Source: Formicarius rufipectus
Lineage: Eukaryota > Chordata > Aves > Passeriformes > Formicariidae
Assembly: GCA_013399695.1 (NCBI GenBank)
Contig: VXAU01004381.1
Span: 24,270-88,269 of the forward strand
DNA length: 64,000 nucleotides
Direction: 5' to 3'
The notes below the pieces were generated by a model. That model was not told the DNA's origin. It worked only from the letters and a program-made list of their open reading frames with translations, and did not search any database. A program made the translations under genes and the position numbers. Shown here one piece after another: positions 12,201 to 22,300 of the stretch. Numbering within the stretch: position 1 is the stretch's first letter; each line of letters opens with the position of its first letter.

Positions 12201-13035
12201 TGAAAAAATAAAGAAGAGAAAGCTGCATGGCAACAAACCTAGAAAGCACAGTATTTGAAGATGTCGGTAAATACTTGTGGAAACAATATAACATCCAATT
12301 AAACTTACAAAGACTAGTTTGATAGTAAGCTGTTACTCCTGTTTGGGCATAGCCTGATAAATTTCTGATACTCAGTTCACATGCTCAGGCTATCAGCAGT
12401 CAGCAGTAACACAGTAAGGATGACAGCCCAGCTGCTAATGTGTTAGAGATTGTATTATTCTACATATACCTGTAAGGCTTAACTGAAACTATTCTGATGA
12501 GGTAGACGGAAATTGTTACATAAACAGTATACTTGGTGTATTCACCTTCCTCTTGAAAGGAAGGTCTGGAAAATGATAGCAATCTGTGAAGCAAGTTATA
12601 AGGAAACTGAAAATTGGCTGTGATTCACAGGAAGGCACTAGTGGAAACAAAAGGAAAAGCTCAGTCATGATTTGTTTTAATTCCTCCCAGTCTCAGTGTT
12701 TCATATCCCAGCACAGAGAATAGTTCCTTTGCTAAGATATTTTACTCACAGAGCCAGTCAGAGGGCTTGGCAATTACTTCCTTTTTTCTGGTAGTACAGA
12801 TTTTGATTTATAGAGATACCTTAGTTTTTGCTGGTTAACGTGTTGGTCTAAAGTAAGTTCTCACAATTTACTTCTCTGTATGTCTCAGAGTTGTTTGCAG
12901 CGGTCTTTCAGAGCTGAAGTCTTCACCTGCCCTGCCTGCCGCTATGACCTGGGAAAGGGCTACACCATGGTTCCCAACAAGATCCTGCAGACACTACTGG
13001 ACCAGTTCTTTCCTGGTTACAGTAAAGGACGATGA
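6107..13035 (+). CDS. UHRF2: UHRF2, E3 ubiquitin-protein ligase, C-terminal seven coding exons (5' part outside window)
   Basis: Nuclear multidomain protein that reads methylated or hydroxymethylated CpG DNA and histone H3 marks and acts as a RING E3 ligase. Seven exons join in phase: 6107-6213, 8251-8413, 8927-9064, 9851-9974, 10357-10517, 11242-11340 and 12889-13035. They total 939 bases, or 312 residues plus TGA. Order seen: second part of the SRA domain (with the GNKRIG motif, KYAPEEGNRYDGIYK and GFLVWRYLLRRDD), a lysine-rich linker, then a C3HC4 RING starting CVCCQEL and ending CPACRYD, and the terminal FFPGYSKGR. The UHRF1 paralogue ends differently, and the neighbouring GLDC supports UHRF2 as in human 9p24. 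The ubiquitin-like, tandem Tudor and PHD parts must lie upstream of base 1. All six introns seen are GT-AG. Confidence 0.96.
7029..7065 (+). repeat. Purine-rich tract with G-quadruplex potential
   Basis: G-runs lie at 7029-7031, 7037-7039, 7041-7043, 7049-7051 and 7060-7065, separated by 1 to 8 purine-rich bases. The first four meet the usual G3N1-7 motif. The tract is on the sense strand of a UHRF2 intron, inside a longer GA-rich stretch (about 6990-7110). Any role is inference. Confidence 0.6.
8251..8413 (+). CDS. UHRF2: UHRF2 exon: core of SRA domain
   Basis: Acceptor GTCTTTCTAG and donor AAG|GTATTC. The first base completes an arginine codon split with the previous exon, followed by 54 codons. 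The translation includes ALALNCDAPLDD, WRAGKPVRVVRS and YAPEEGNRYDGIYK, which build the base-binding pocket of the SRA fold. The 513-bp intron after it shows nothing recognisable. Confidence 0.96.
8927..9064 (+). CDS. UHRF2: UHRF2 exon: end of SRA domain
   Basis: Phase-0 exon of 46 codons, acceptor TTCTTTAG and donor CAG|GTTTGT. The translation has VVKYWPEIGKC, then GFLVWRYLLRRDDVEP and PWTSEG, the closing strands of the SRA domain. The residues between WPEI and GFLVW differ from the human UHRF2 sequence as I recall it. The 786-bp intron that follows has no recognisable content. Confidence 0.96.
9851..9974 (+). CDS. UHRF2: UHRF2 exon: lysine-rich linker between SRA and RING
   Basis: Acceptor TTAATTTTAG and donor GATG|GTATTT. 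It encodes YPEGYLEAMA and then a run rich in Lys, Gln, Thr and Asn that looks disordered. This linker is poorly conserved among UHRF proteins; the exon is called because its splice sites and phase fit both neighbours. The 382-bp intron after it shows nothing. Confidence 0.9.
10357..10517 (+). CDS. UHRF2: UHRF2 exon: linker and pre-RING helix
   Basis: Acceptor CAAGCAG and donor CCA|GTATGT. It begins with two bases completing a glycine codon and then 53 codons. The first half is low-complexity (Gly, Met, Lys); the second half, FQLTQEQQWLIREDC to LWDEVLASLKEGP, matches the conserved segment just before the RING of UHRF2. The 724-bp intron after it holds a CR1 fragment at 10919-11064. Confidence 0.94.
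10919..11064 (+). mobile_element. CR1 LINE 3'-end fragment
   Basis: Matches the familiar CR1 3' region: TTTCCCAGAGAAG, a CCCTATCCCTGGATG segment, GAGCAACCTGGTTTAGTGG and a terminal CCTTCCAACCCAAATCATT. It is diverged and 5'-truncated like most avian CR1 copies. It lies in the sense direction in a UHRF2 intron, just before the first RING exon. Confidence 0.85.
11242..11340 (+). CDS. UHRF2: UHRF2 exon: first half of RING finger
   Basis: Phase-0 exon of 33 codons, acceptor TACATTAG and donor AAA|GTAAGA. It encodes NFLKKLEQSFMC, then CVCCQELVYQPVTTEC and LHNVCK. These are the first zinc-binding Cys pair, the third Cys and the His of the C3HC4 RING. The 1548-bp intron that follows (to 12888) contains no feature I recognise. 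Confidence 0.97.
12889..13035 (+). CDS. UHRF2: UHRF2 terminal exon: second half of RING and C-terminus
   Basis: Acceptor TATGTCTCAG. It has 48 codons plus TGA at 13033-13035. It supplies the rest of the RING (SCLQRSF, then FTCPACRYDLG) and the C-terminal tail ILQTLLDQFFPGYSKGR, which is diagnostic of UHRF2. The 3' UTR follows without a further splice site. Confidence 0.97.
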   Translation, partial: SCLQRSFRAEVFTCPACRYDLGKGYTMVPNKILQTLLDQFFPGYSKGR

Positions 13036-13304
13036 TGTGCTCAGATCCTTCTGTACTTCTCCCAGTGACTTTATAGACAGTGATGGAGAATAAACACGGG
13101 AAATTCAACAGTGGACCAGCCAGCTTGATGGGACTCAATATACTGTCACATTGAAGCAGCTTACCCTCTTCCCCTCATAGCCATCTTTTTAGTGTTGTGA
13201 GAACTCTAATTCTCAGCTGTCTTTTAACATCAAGGGTAGTTTTGGCCAGTTAAGAAGTAGTTTTTAAAGAAAAAAAAAAAAAAAAAAAAAAAAGGAAAAA
13301 ATCA

Positions 13305-13314
13305 NNNNNNNNNN
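13305..13314. other. Assembly gap (10 N)
   Basis: Ten Ns just after a 24-base A homopolymer in the UHRF2 3' UTR. The true length is unknown. Isolated Ns also occur at 5446, 32427, 34052, 56636 and 59711-59712. Confidence 0.99.
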
Positions 13315-13394
13315 AAGGAAAGCATCAGCTCTTACTGGCCTAGCTGATGCTTAATTTATGATTTGTTTTTTGTAACTACCTCAGGACAGAGGAA

Positions 13395-13400
13395 AATAAA
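13395..13400 (+). terminator. Candidate UHRF2 poly(A) signal AATAAA
   Basis: Canonical AATAAA 360 bases after the stop codon. A second AATAAA at 13089-13094 is only 54 bases past the stop and less plausible. A weaker ATTAAA lies at 14063-14068. No transcript data are available to choose between them. Confidence 0.5.
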
Positions 13401-14075
13401 TTCTGTTAAACAATGTTGGGGATGAAAAAATAGTTAGTGATGTTTTAGCTACACACTGCCTCTTAAATATTAGTTGTGCCTGGTCCATGTGGTTTGATTT
13501 ACAGAAAAAAAAAGAAAAAAAAAAAAAAAAACCAAACCAAACTTTAAAAAAATTTTAACCAAAAGAAAAACCTGCAAAAAAGACAGGAAAAAGAAACAGA
13601 ATCAGCACTTAAGCCATTTGGATTAAATAACAGCAAATTCTGTGGTGTGCATAATCCCTTTTTTGTCTTTTTCTTCTATTATGCTGTATTTTTTTGCAAG
13701 AACAGGCTGATTTTTAGTCTATTTTTGTGAGCTTCATTGTGCTTTTCTTGTATCTTATGCAAGTTGACTACTAATGACTAATGAGAACAATATGAATGCA
13801 TTGTTGCTACATTAGTGTAAAGTGATCTGTGTTTTTTGCACTTAAAAGAGGGTATTCAAGACACTCTAGTTGTGTAAAAAATAGTTCATATAAAAATGCC
13901 ACTTCTGTATTAGTTAAACTGTATGCTTTTTGTAGGTCTTGTATCAGTGGCAATACATCTACACAGCATTAAAGGCAGTGCTAGCTTGGAGGGGATTCAA
14001 ATCGCTTCATATTGTGATCTGAAATTTTATATACAATATATCCTCCCCCCAAAATATACCTTATTAAATATTTTA

Positions 14076-15723
14076 TGATTCAGAAAAGTTGCTAATTTTG
14101 CTTTTACTATTACTCAATTCAGAAGGTTTCTGCAGAATTTATTTTTCAGCTTATTAACGCTTTCTTTAGGTGATCTTATTTTTCAGATGCGAGGCTTTTT
14201 ATTCCTTATTTCTCAGTGAAGAGAACATTTACGTAAAAAAAACACCAAAAACCCCAGAAGTACCCCAACCCAAAAAACAACCTGACGTTGATATCCATGA
14301 ACTCATTCATGCTCTGTAGCAGTGGGAGCTTATTAGTGCTCTATTCATGTAGCAGAGCTGGAAGGTCTCCTCCCTGCCCCACTAGTGTTGGCAGCACTTG
14401 CTGCGAGAGCCAGCTTGGTGCAGCTGGGAGCTGTGGGAGCCTCACACAGGGACAAGACAGATTCCCATTACAGGCACTAAGAGTGCACTGACGGTTTGCA
14501 ACCACAGTAGTGCTACACATAGCTCAGTGTTTTCTGAGGAGAACAGATAATTTTACCTTAGAAATAGTCATCTCATCTGTGCAGTAAGCACGACAGACTT
14601 GTGGCTTTTCACTTTCTAGTTGAGGGATGGGTAGTATTTTAATGCCTTGTTTTCCATTTGATAGTTTTTACCAGCTAACAGATCAGATGAGGTAAGTTTG
14701 TCTCAGATCACCAATGGCAAGTTATCTGCTTGATACAGAAATATGTAAACCAGTATTTTAATACATTTTTTCAGTACAAACATAATCGAGCAACATGAAA
14801 CTCCACTTAAAAATACTGAAATAGATTGACAAGACTGTGGAGTTAGACTGGCAACAGAAAGACTGTCCTTTCCTCACATTACAAGTTTGCAATGGTTTTT
14901 TATGATTTTTTAACGTCCTTAGCGCTATATCAGTAGCTACTGAAAGACATCCTTTTCAACAGTAAATCTTAGAGTATGAAATTCTGATTTTCTTCACAAT
15001 GTATTGAGGTGGTTTAGGATGTAGATGCAGCTTTTCACATCTGGCCTAACCTTCCTTTAATGAAAGCCATTCCTGTCTCCTGTCATCTACAGTCTCTTTG
15101 TGTAATTAAAGTTCCTGTTAAAGTCGTAAGGTAGGTAATGGGAAAATTGCAGTCCCAAAACTTTCACTGTAAAGGACACAAAGGTATAGTACTGAAAGAA
15201 TGCTGTGAACTGTGGCCTCATTTGTGCCACTTCAGAGAGCGTTCTGAGGCCATGTGGACCTTCGAAGAGAGGTTGAGTAGTGCCTGGTTGTAAGGTACAA
15301 AACTGTGTGGTCCTTTCTCTGCTCTGAGTATTATCCCAGTACCTGTTTACTTATTCAAGAAAACTGCTTTATGTTACCCAAGATCTAAGTCATACTAAGC
15401 AGTATGCAGTCTGTTAAGAAAGGTCTTTCATGCCTTCTCTAGAATAAGAGAGGATTACGTGAAACTACAAAGAAAAATTGATGTGATTCAAAAAAAGATT
15501 GTTACTTCCGGGTAAAATGGCCCATTCAAACTCATTGAAAAAAAATCAGAGATTTATGTAAATATTAATCTCTGACAGTATTTTCCTTTGCATAACAGCT
15601 GTTACTACCGCAGCAATTATCACAAATCAGAACTTAAGCTTCATCTTTCATACTGCCCTGTTGGACAAATCCAGCTGAAAAGTTTATATCCAAAACACAA
15701 CAACACTTAAAATTCTGACCCAT
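14076..15723. other. Convergent UHRF2-GLDC intergenic region
   Basis: The two genes point toward each other; their stop codons are about 3.16 kb apart. An A/C-rich tract at about 14236-14282 and a modestly GC-rich patch at 14330-14490 are the only compositional features. I see no gene or recognisable repeat. Confidence 0.6.
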
Positions 15724-15729
15724 TTTATT
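15724..15729 (-). terminator. Candidate GLDC poly(A) signal AATAAA
   Basis: TTTATT on the + strand, so AATAAA on the GLDC strand, 464 bases past the stop codon. It gives a 3' UTR of ordinary length. No competing canonical signal was noticed between it and the stop. Confidence 0.55.
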
Positions 15730-16192
15730 AGACTACTAACACTGATAGGTAAAAAAATTAGTATGAAATATTAACACTAGCAATGCTAGTGGTAATATAT
15801 GAAGTAAATTAAAAATCTACTTCATAATTTTTTTACAAAATATAAACAATTAATCCTGCAATTAATGTTCATTAGTATTGCCTTAAGTATTTGCATATTT
15901 TCTACTTTTTTAACCATATCTCTCATGCCACTTTGCAAATTGGGTGTTAATTGTTAAAACTTCAGCAAAAAACAGATAAAATGCAGAATTAAGGCAACTT
16001 CAATATCAACTACTGCGGAACAATCACATTCTGTTTACATCTAACATACTGATTGTATTTACATTTTAACTGAGCAGTGATTCAATTAACAAACATGGTG
16101 ATTAACCAAAATATACACAGTATACATATCCCCAGCAAATCAGGAAAAGGCCATCCTGATGGAGTCAGAAATGCAAGCAGCTGGAAGCAGTC
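15730..16192 (-). other. GLDC: GLDC 3' UTR (approximate)
   Basis: AT-rich sequence between the GLDC stop codon and the candidate AATAAA. It is continuous with exon 25 and shows no coding potential. Confidence 0.55.
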
Positions 16193-16336
16193 TTATGAAG
16201 ATGCTCTCTTCTGTTCAGAAAAGGGAGATTCATAGGCTTCCATTGGTGGGCAGGTACAAACCAGATGTTGATCTCCATATATGTCATCAATGCGAGCAAT
16301 TGTGGGCCAAAACTTACTTTCAGGCTTCACAAATGG
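16193..16336 (-). CDS. GLDC: GLDC exon 25 (terminal)
   Basis: Acceptor CTCTCTTAG, then 47 codons from PFVKPESKFWP to KRASS and TAA at 16193-16195. It includes IARIDDIYGDQHLVCTCPP, the conserved C-terminal part of the P-protein. The preceding intron (921 bp, 16337-17257) shows nothing recognisable. Confidence 0.97.
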   Translation of the reverse strand, partial: PFVKPESKFWPTIARIDDIYGDQHLVCTCPPMEAYESPFSEQKRASS

Positions 16337-19300
16337 CTAAGAGAGATAAAAAAACCCCAACCATCTTAATTTTTCTACCAATCAAATCTACAAAATTATA
16401 ATAGACATTAGAAGTTTTAAAACTTTAAAATGCTGGAAAAGTGGATATTTTTATGGGAAGTCATCACTCAAATCTATTTGCAGTCCCTGAAAGTTAACAA
16501 GCATGTATAATAGAGGTGGCAGTCAAAAGCAAGTTCAGATTTTTAAGAAAAGTATAACCATGTCCTCTAAGAAACGCTTGCAAAGAAGCAGTTTTCATGG
16601 GATAAAAGAAAACTTTACATTCCTTTGTATAACTGGCTTACAGCTAGGAACCAAAGAAAAGTGGAGTAGACTACTGCACTATTCAACAGAGTTACAATAT
16701 AATATACAAAGCAAGGTGGCAAACTTTAGAGGTGCAGTTGAACTCTTTGGGATAAGACATAGCAATTAAATTGTTGCAATTCTGTTTCAGATATGAAAAG
16801 TTAGTTAACACGTTTAGAGGACATGACTGTGGAAGCAACTACGATGACTGAAGAGTCTGACTCCAATCTGACCTTTATTTGTAGCAGGCCCACACTGGTG
16901 TGGCTTGCCCCATGCTGAACATGGTAGCACATGGTACTCTGTTCTGGGAGCCCTTGGTGCAGTATGTCATAACTGAACAGGCTATTTCCAACAGGAATAA
17001 ATGTCCAATGTTGAAGTGCTAATATTTAGAAATCAAGTTTGCACTTGATGTGTAAAAGACTTTTTTTTTTTTGAGATCTTATTTCCTTGCCTTTAAAAAC
17101 AAAATGAATGGAACTGCAGTAGGGCAACATTAAAAACTCCTCTCAAATTTTTATTCTTACCAGATTCCTTCATCTGTGACCAAAAAACTACAGAGCATAA
17201 AGCATATTTATGTATTTATATATATACCACACCACTACATTCCCATTATTTACTCACCAGTGGGAATGCTGCCACTTCTCTGGAGTAGGGACGATCCCAC
17301 TTGGAAGAAGTGACACAGTTCAGAGTATGTGGTGACATCTACAATGAAAAAGACACATTTAGGACATAAAATCACTGAATATATGTGTGAACCCTCCTTT
17401 AAATTCACATTACTATATATAAATTATTTTTGCCTGGGGAGTCCCTTGAGAACACTGTATATATGGGGGAGAAAAGGCAGATTTAAACCAGAACATGAGT
17501 TGGTATTTGGATTTTTTTTCAGTTTGCCTAAAGATATTATCCAAAGTCCAACTTTTCACAAAGTCCCCACAGTATTTGGAAGTCAGTACAGCATTACAAG
17601 ACTTGAACAGAACTTGAGCCAATAGCAGTTCAGTGCTGCTGCTAATTATTAATTCAATCTTTATTTTATTCTTAAAGTCTTCCCACTTATCATCTTAAAC
17701 CAGACAAATAAGCACCTCCTTCACTACTTTCAGGTGGCCTTGAAATATAGATTATGTGCTTGTGGAAATAACTTCCTCTGCTTTGTCAACAAAGGCCAAA
17801 CTTCTGATGTGAAACAGTCAAAATTCAAATTTTGAAAAATTGAAGGTTTCTGGAAAGTCTTGTGTTCACTGTTGCACACAGTTGTTTTTGAGAGTACTGA
17901 AAGACCAGGAAGCAGATTCAAGGGTTAAGCTGATGCTGGTAACTTGCTCTATATGTCACCTTACCTTTAGTGGGTTAATTTGGGGGTCCATTCTACCCTC
18001 CTCTATTTCAGCAATTTCCTGCCGAATACTGATCATTGCATCACAAAATCTGTCCAGCTCTGCTTTGTCTTCAGACTCCGTTGGTTCAATCATAAGTGTC
18101 CCTGCCACTGGCCAGGACATGGTTGGAGCATGAAAACCTGATGACAGGACAATTAATCAGTCACTGACAACAGGTGATGAGATAATAGATATATGCATTA
18201 GCTATCAACTGATTCACAAATTCAGCCCTTTCTATGCAAGAGTTGTAAGTAGCTGCTACAACTCAATTGACACAAATCTCTCTCTAGGCCCTTAAAGATG
18301 AGGTGGCCTGAAATGATGACAGATTCATCACTCATTAGCACAGAATGTTTCTTGTCTCCCTTTAGAAGGGATTCAGAAAATTTTCACTTACACTGTTATT
18401 TTAAAAAATAGACATTTGACTTACCATAATCCTGAAGCCTCTTAGCAAGATCTACAGCTTCAATGTTTGCTGATTTTTTGAAAGGTCTCGTATCCAAAAT
18501 GAATTCATGAGCTACATAACCTGTAAATGAAAAAGTATACTATGTTTACTTAGTAGGAGAACAATGTTATCTACAAGCAGTCTGTTCTGATTGGTTTTGT
18601 GGAGAGCATGGCAAAAATACAAAAATAATCACTTGGGCAAAAATTCAAACCTGAGAAATTATCAGGTAAGAGATGTACAATTCAGTGTGTGAAGCCTGGC
18701 CCTTTCAGTCCCATTTCACATTAAGAAAAGGCCTTATTTCCAAGTTCAGAATTATGAATAAGTGGTCTAAGTATGTCACACAATTTACAATTACTCTGAA
18801 AAACAACGGGATTTCTCAATGGCCCAACACCATTTGGGTGTTAAGCTATCTTGAGTTAATCAAGATAATCAGTTTTACCTTATGCCAGAGCAGATTTCAA
18901 ATCTAATGTTATAGAGGGGCTAAGGACATAAATTATCTAAATTTATAATCATGATTCTGGAGAACCTTGTTCCATTTCATTGCTGAATCCTTCAAAATTT
19001 TCAAATTCCATTCACTTCAGAGAGGAAACAATATAGTCTGTTAAAGTGCAACCTGCAGCTTTAGCCAAGGTGTATGCCATTACATTTAAGACATTTATTT
19101 TAAAGAGCATACATATTGTACTCAAATGTTCTTTGATGCTGTTCAACTTAAACAAGCAAAATAACATTTCTCTGAGAGTTACTCTACTGTAATAGGTAAT
19201 TTTTTCACCTCTTTATCATTACTTCTGCTGCAAGACTGGAAAGCCATAAAAGGGAACCAGAATGTAGCTAAAGTACCTTGCATTGTGAAGGGGATTTATC

Positions 19301-22300
19301 CCATTTCAGGAAAGTGAACAAGGAGCTGAAATGAGGGAAATCTGGCAGGATTTTTTTTTTTCCAGAAAAAGGGTGCAAGAGAAAGTACAGGTCCAAAAAA
19401 TACTTCCAGCTCTTAAACTGCAGTGGCATTGGTTATGGGAGATTTGGAGGTCTCAGCTTGGTTGCTTCTCATTCTTCTATTGTTCATTAATCTGTTCTTA
19501 GACTTAGAGGAGAACAATCTGATTGTTTACTCCATCATGCCATTACAAACTTTACAAATTACAAACAAGCATTTTTCCTTCCAAGTAACTGTTTCATTGC
19601 AATACATCCACAGAAGAAGTGTGGAAGGTTCTCTACTTGTGAACAACATCAAGAGAAGTTTGAGATGCAGCTGTCACATATCATTCAAAAAGAACTGCAC
19701 TACAAGCAAACTTCTACATCAGGCAAAAAAGATTAGCTTTGTAGAAGAAAAAAAAGTCTAATACTTGCCTCTTGCTCCTCTGAAAAGGATTTTGTAGTGC
19801 TTCTCTAGTCTCTTTGCCATGTAGTTTGCATTTAGGATAGCAATCTCAGAAGCATGCTTCAGACCCTTTGCTCCCATTGTCTGAAAGATGAATAACATGA
19901 AGAAACAGATCTAAAACCACTCCCAAGCAAGTTAAGGGTGCTCTTGCACTGACAACACAACAGACAACAGTGCCTTGATGTATCTGGCCAGTTTTAAAGC
20001 AGTGACTCTGCAACTACACTTTTCCACAAGACACTCACTGAGTATTAACTGAGACCACCTTTGGCTTCCATAGCTCATGACAGTGCTTACTTAAAAGGTT
20101 TAGCTTGATGTTCACAAGTGAATGACCCAAACCTTTCCTCAAATTGTGAAGCTTTGAAGGGAATAGAAAAAAGTGAGATCTCAATAATGTCAAAAAGCTG
20201 CCTGACACCATCTTAGGCAACGAGTGACAAGAGAGCTGTCCAAAGAGCTGTGTGTGCTGTGCCAGCAATCCAAACTCTGCTTCCTGGTGTTGTGTCACAG
20301 ATGATACTGTGCATTAAGAAAGACCAGAGCTAAATGAACACCGATGCACTTATTCCTCTGCTAAATCACTGCAAAAGGACAGTGCTGGAACCGAGATGTA
20401 ATTGAATTTCTTAACACTGCATCTAGAAGATAACTTGATAAATGAGAAAGCCAAAACAGCCTTCAAGGTAGCCTCTTCAGATGGGACAGTGTAAAGAAAA
20501 AGCATTTTGCATTGTGAAGAAAGAGCTTCCCATAACAGTGTAGTAGTTCAAATAATCTGTACTGGGAACCAGCTTGCACTCAACAAGTCAACAAGTGATT
20601 TTTACCCTCAGCTGAAAAGCCACCAAGTTCAGTTTTCAAGTTCAGTAAAATCCTCTGGAATTCAGGATATTGGAAAGTTATATATTACACACGTCAGGAA
20701 TAACAATATTGTAGCATACAACTAGAAATATTCTTGGAAGAACAGTAATTACCAAGTAGCTTTTAAACAGGAAAACTTCAATGTCAGAGAAAGTAGAAGG
20801 GCATGCTGGATTGCAGTTTTCTGTCTAGTGTCCACTTGTCTCAAAGATTACTACTGACTAGAGCAAAGAGTTAACTATTAAGTTAACGAAGTTGCCCTGA
20901 AGCCCTTTCCCATGGTAACAGATGACAATAGGTAGCTCCACTCTCCTACTAGAAAAAAAGGAGGTTTGATAAAGATAAATAATCTCTGACTGTGCTGTAG
21001 TCATTTGCACTTCCATCTGTGCAAATATGATGAGTTGCTCTTCAGAGTGGTCATTAGACTTAAAACAGGCACAGAACCTTAGCTGAAACTCCATATTAAA
21101 TTCCACACACCTTGATATACACCCAGGAAATTGGCAATATAGCACTGGAACCCCAAGGTGCAGCACTGACAGTACCCAAAGGACATGCATCCTTATCCAC
21201 CTGCATTTTGATGACAGGGTGTGTTGGCAAGTAGGGAGCCAAATGTTTCTTCCTGAAAGAAAAACACTGATTTTAGAACTTAAATATATGTTCCTATGTT
21301 ACTGTATCAGGACATCTCAGCAGTAGTTTCTCTTCACCTTGCTTCCAAACACAATTCTCCAGGAAGTCAGGCCTGTATCTTCTTCAACAGAAAGAAAGTT
21401 AATTAATGCAACTGGTGCCACAGAGGGTAGCACTCAGTTTTCAACCTATCACAAGATATTCATGAAGTTGTTCAAATAAAAATTGTTTTCTTGAAACAAG
21501 TAAGATTATTTTCTTTTAAGGAAATATGACTGCTCTACAGAATAGATTCACACAGCTTATGTACACTTCTGCATTCTGGACTACATATAGTATTGGCCCT
21601 CAAAGTTCACAGATCATCTCTGCATTTACTCAGGAAAGGGATTGCTGAGGGACGCCTGCCATGCACACTGAAAGGCCAACATGGAAGTCAGTGTTTGGGA
21701 ACACAGGTGAACATCACCATTCATGAGATCAGCACATGACTGTGCTGGAGAAGGACAAAAGTTTACAGAAAGCAGTACACCTCTTCCATTCATGGCTCTG
21801 TACTGAAGTGAACTGCCAACCAAGACTCACTAAGGGATAGATATGTTTTTTTAAGGACAGGTTATTCCTGTAGAGATACCCACACTCCAATTGGCCCCAT
21901 TCCAGGTCCTCCTCCTCCATGGGGAATGCAAAAGGTTTTGTGAAGGTTTAAGTGAGAGACATCAGAGCCGTAATCTCCAGGACGACAGAGACCCACCTGT
22001 GAATGGAATACTCTGTTTCAAAAACTTCTTCACATGCCATTTAATTATATTAATGTACTCAAGGAAAACATGTTGAAGAAGACAGTATATGTTTTTATGT
22101 TTTTCTTTATCATGATACATCATAAAACAAGAACTTGATGAAAACAACTTTTTGCTTTAGGAATTCTTAATTATGTCTGAAAAGAACGTCCTCTGTAAAG
22201 GTTAAGTAGACTAAGCCAATTTCAATGAACAACTGATACATCTTACAATATATTGCAAGGCCAATCAGATAAAAGGGAATTACTTTCACCATCTAATTTT

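Larger units (their letters stand above)
13036..14075 (+). other. UHRF2: UHRF2 3' UTR (approximate 3' end)
   Basis: Follows the TGA directly. It contains a poly-A run at 13270-13293, a 10-base gap (13305-13314), an A/C-rich tract near 13502-13570 and several possible polyadenylation signals. The end is uncertain; 14075 is chosen because it lies just beyond an ATTAAA, but a shorter form ending after 13395-13400 is equally possible. Confidence 0.5.

Noticed and set aside
13089..13094. AATAAA as the main UHRF2 poly(A) signal
   Set aside because: Only 54 bases after the stop codon; later signals give a more typical 3' UTR, so it is mentioned but not preferred.
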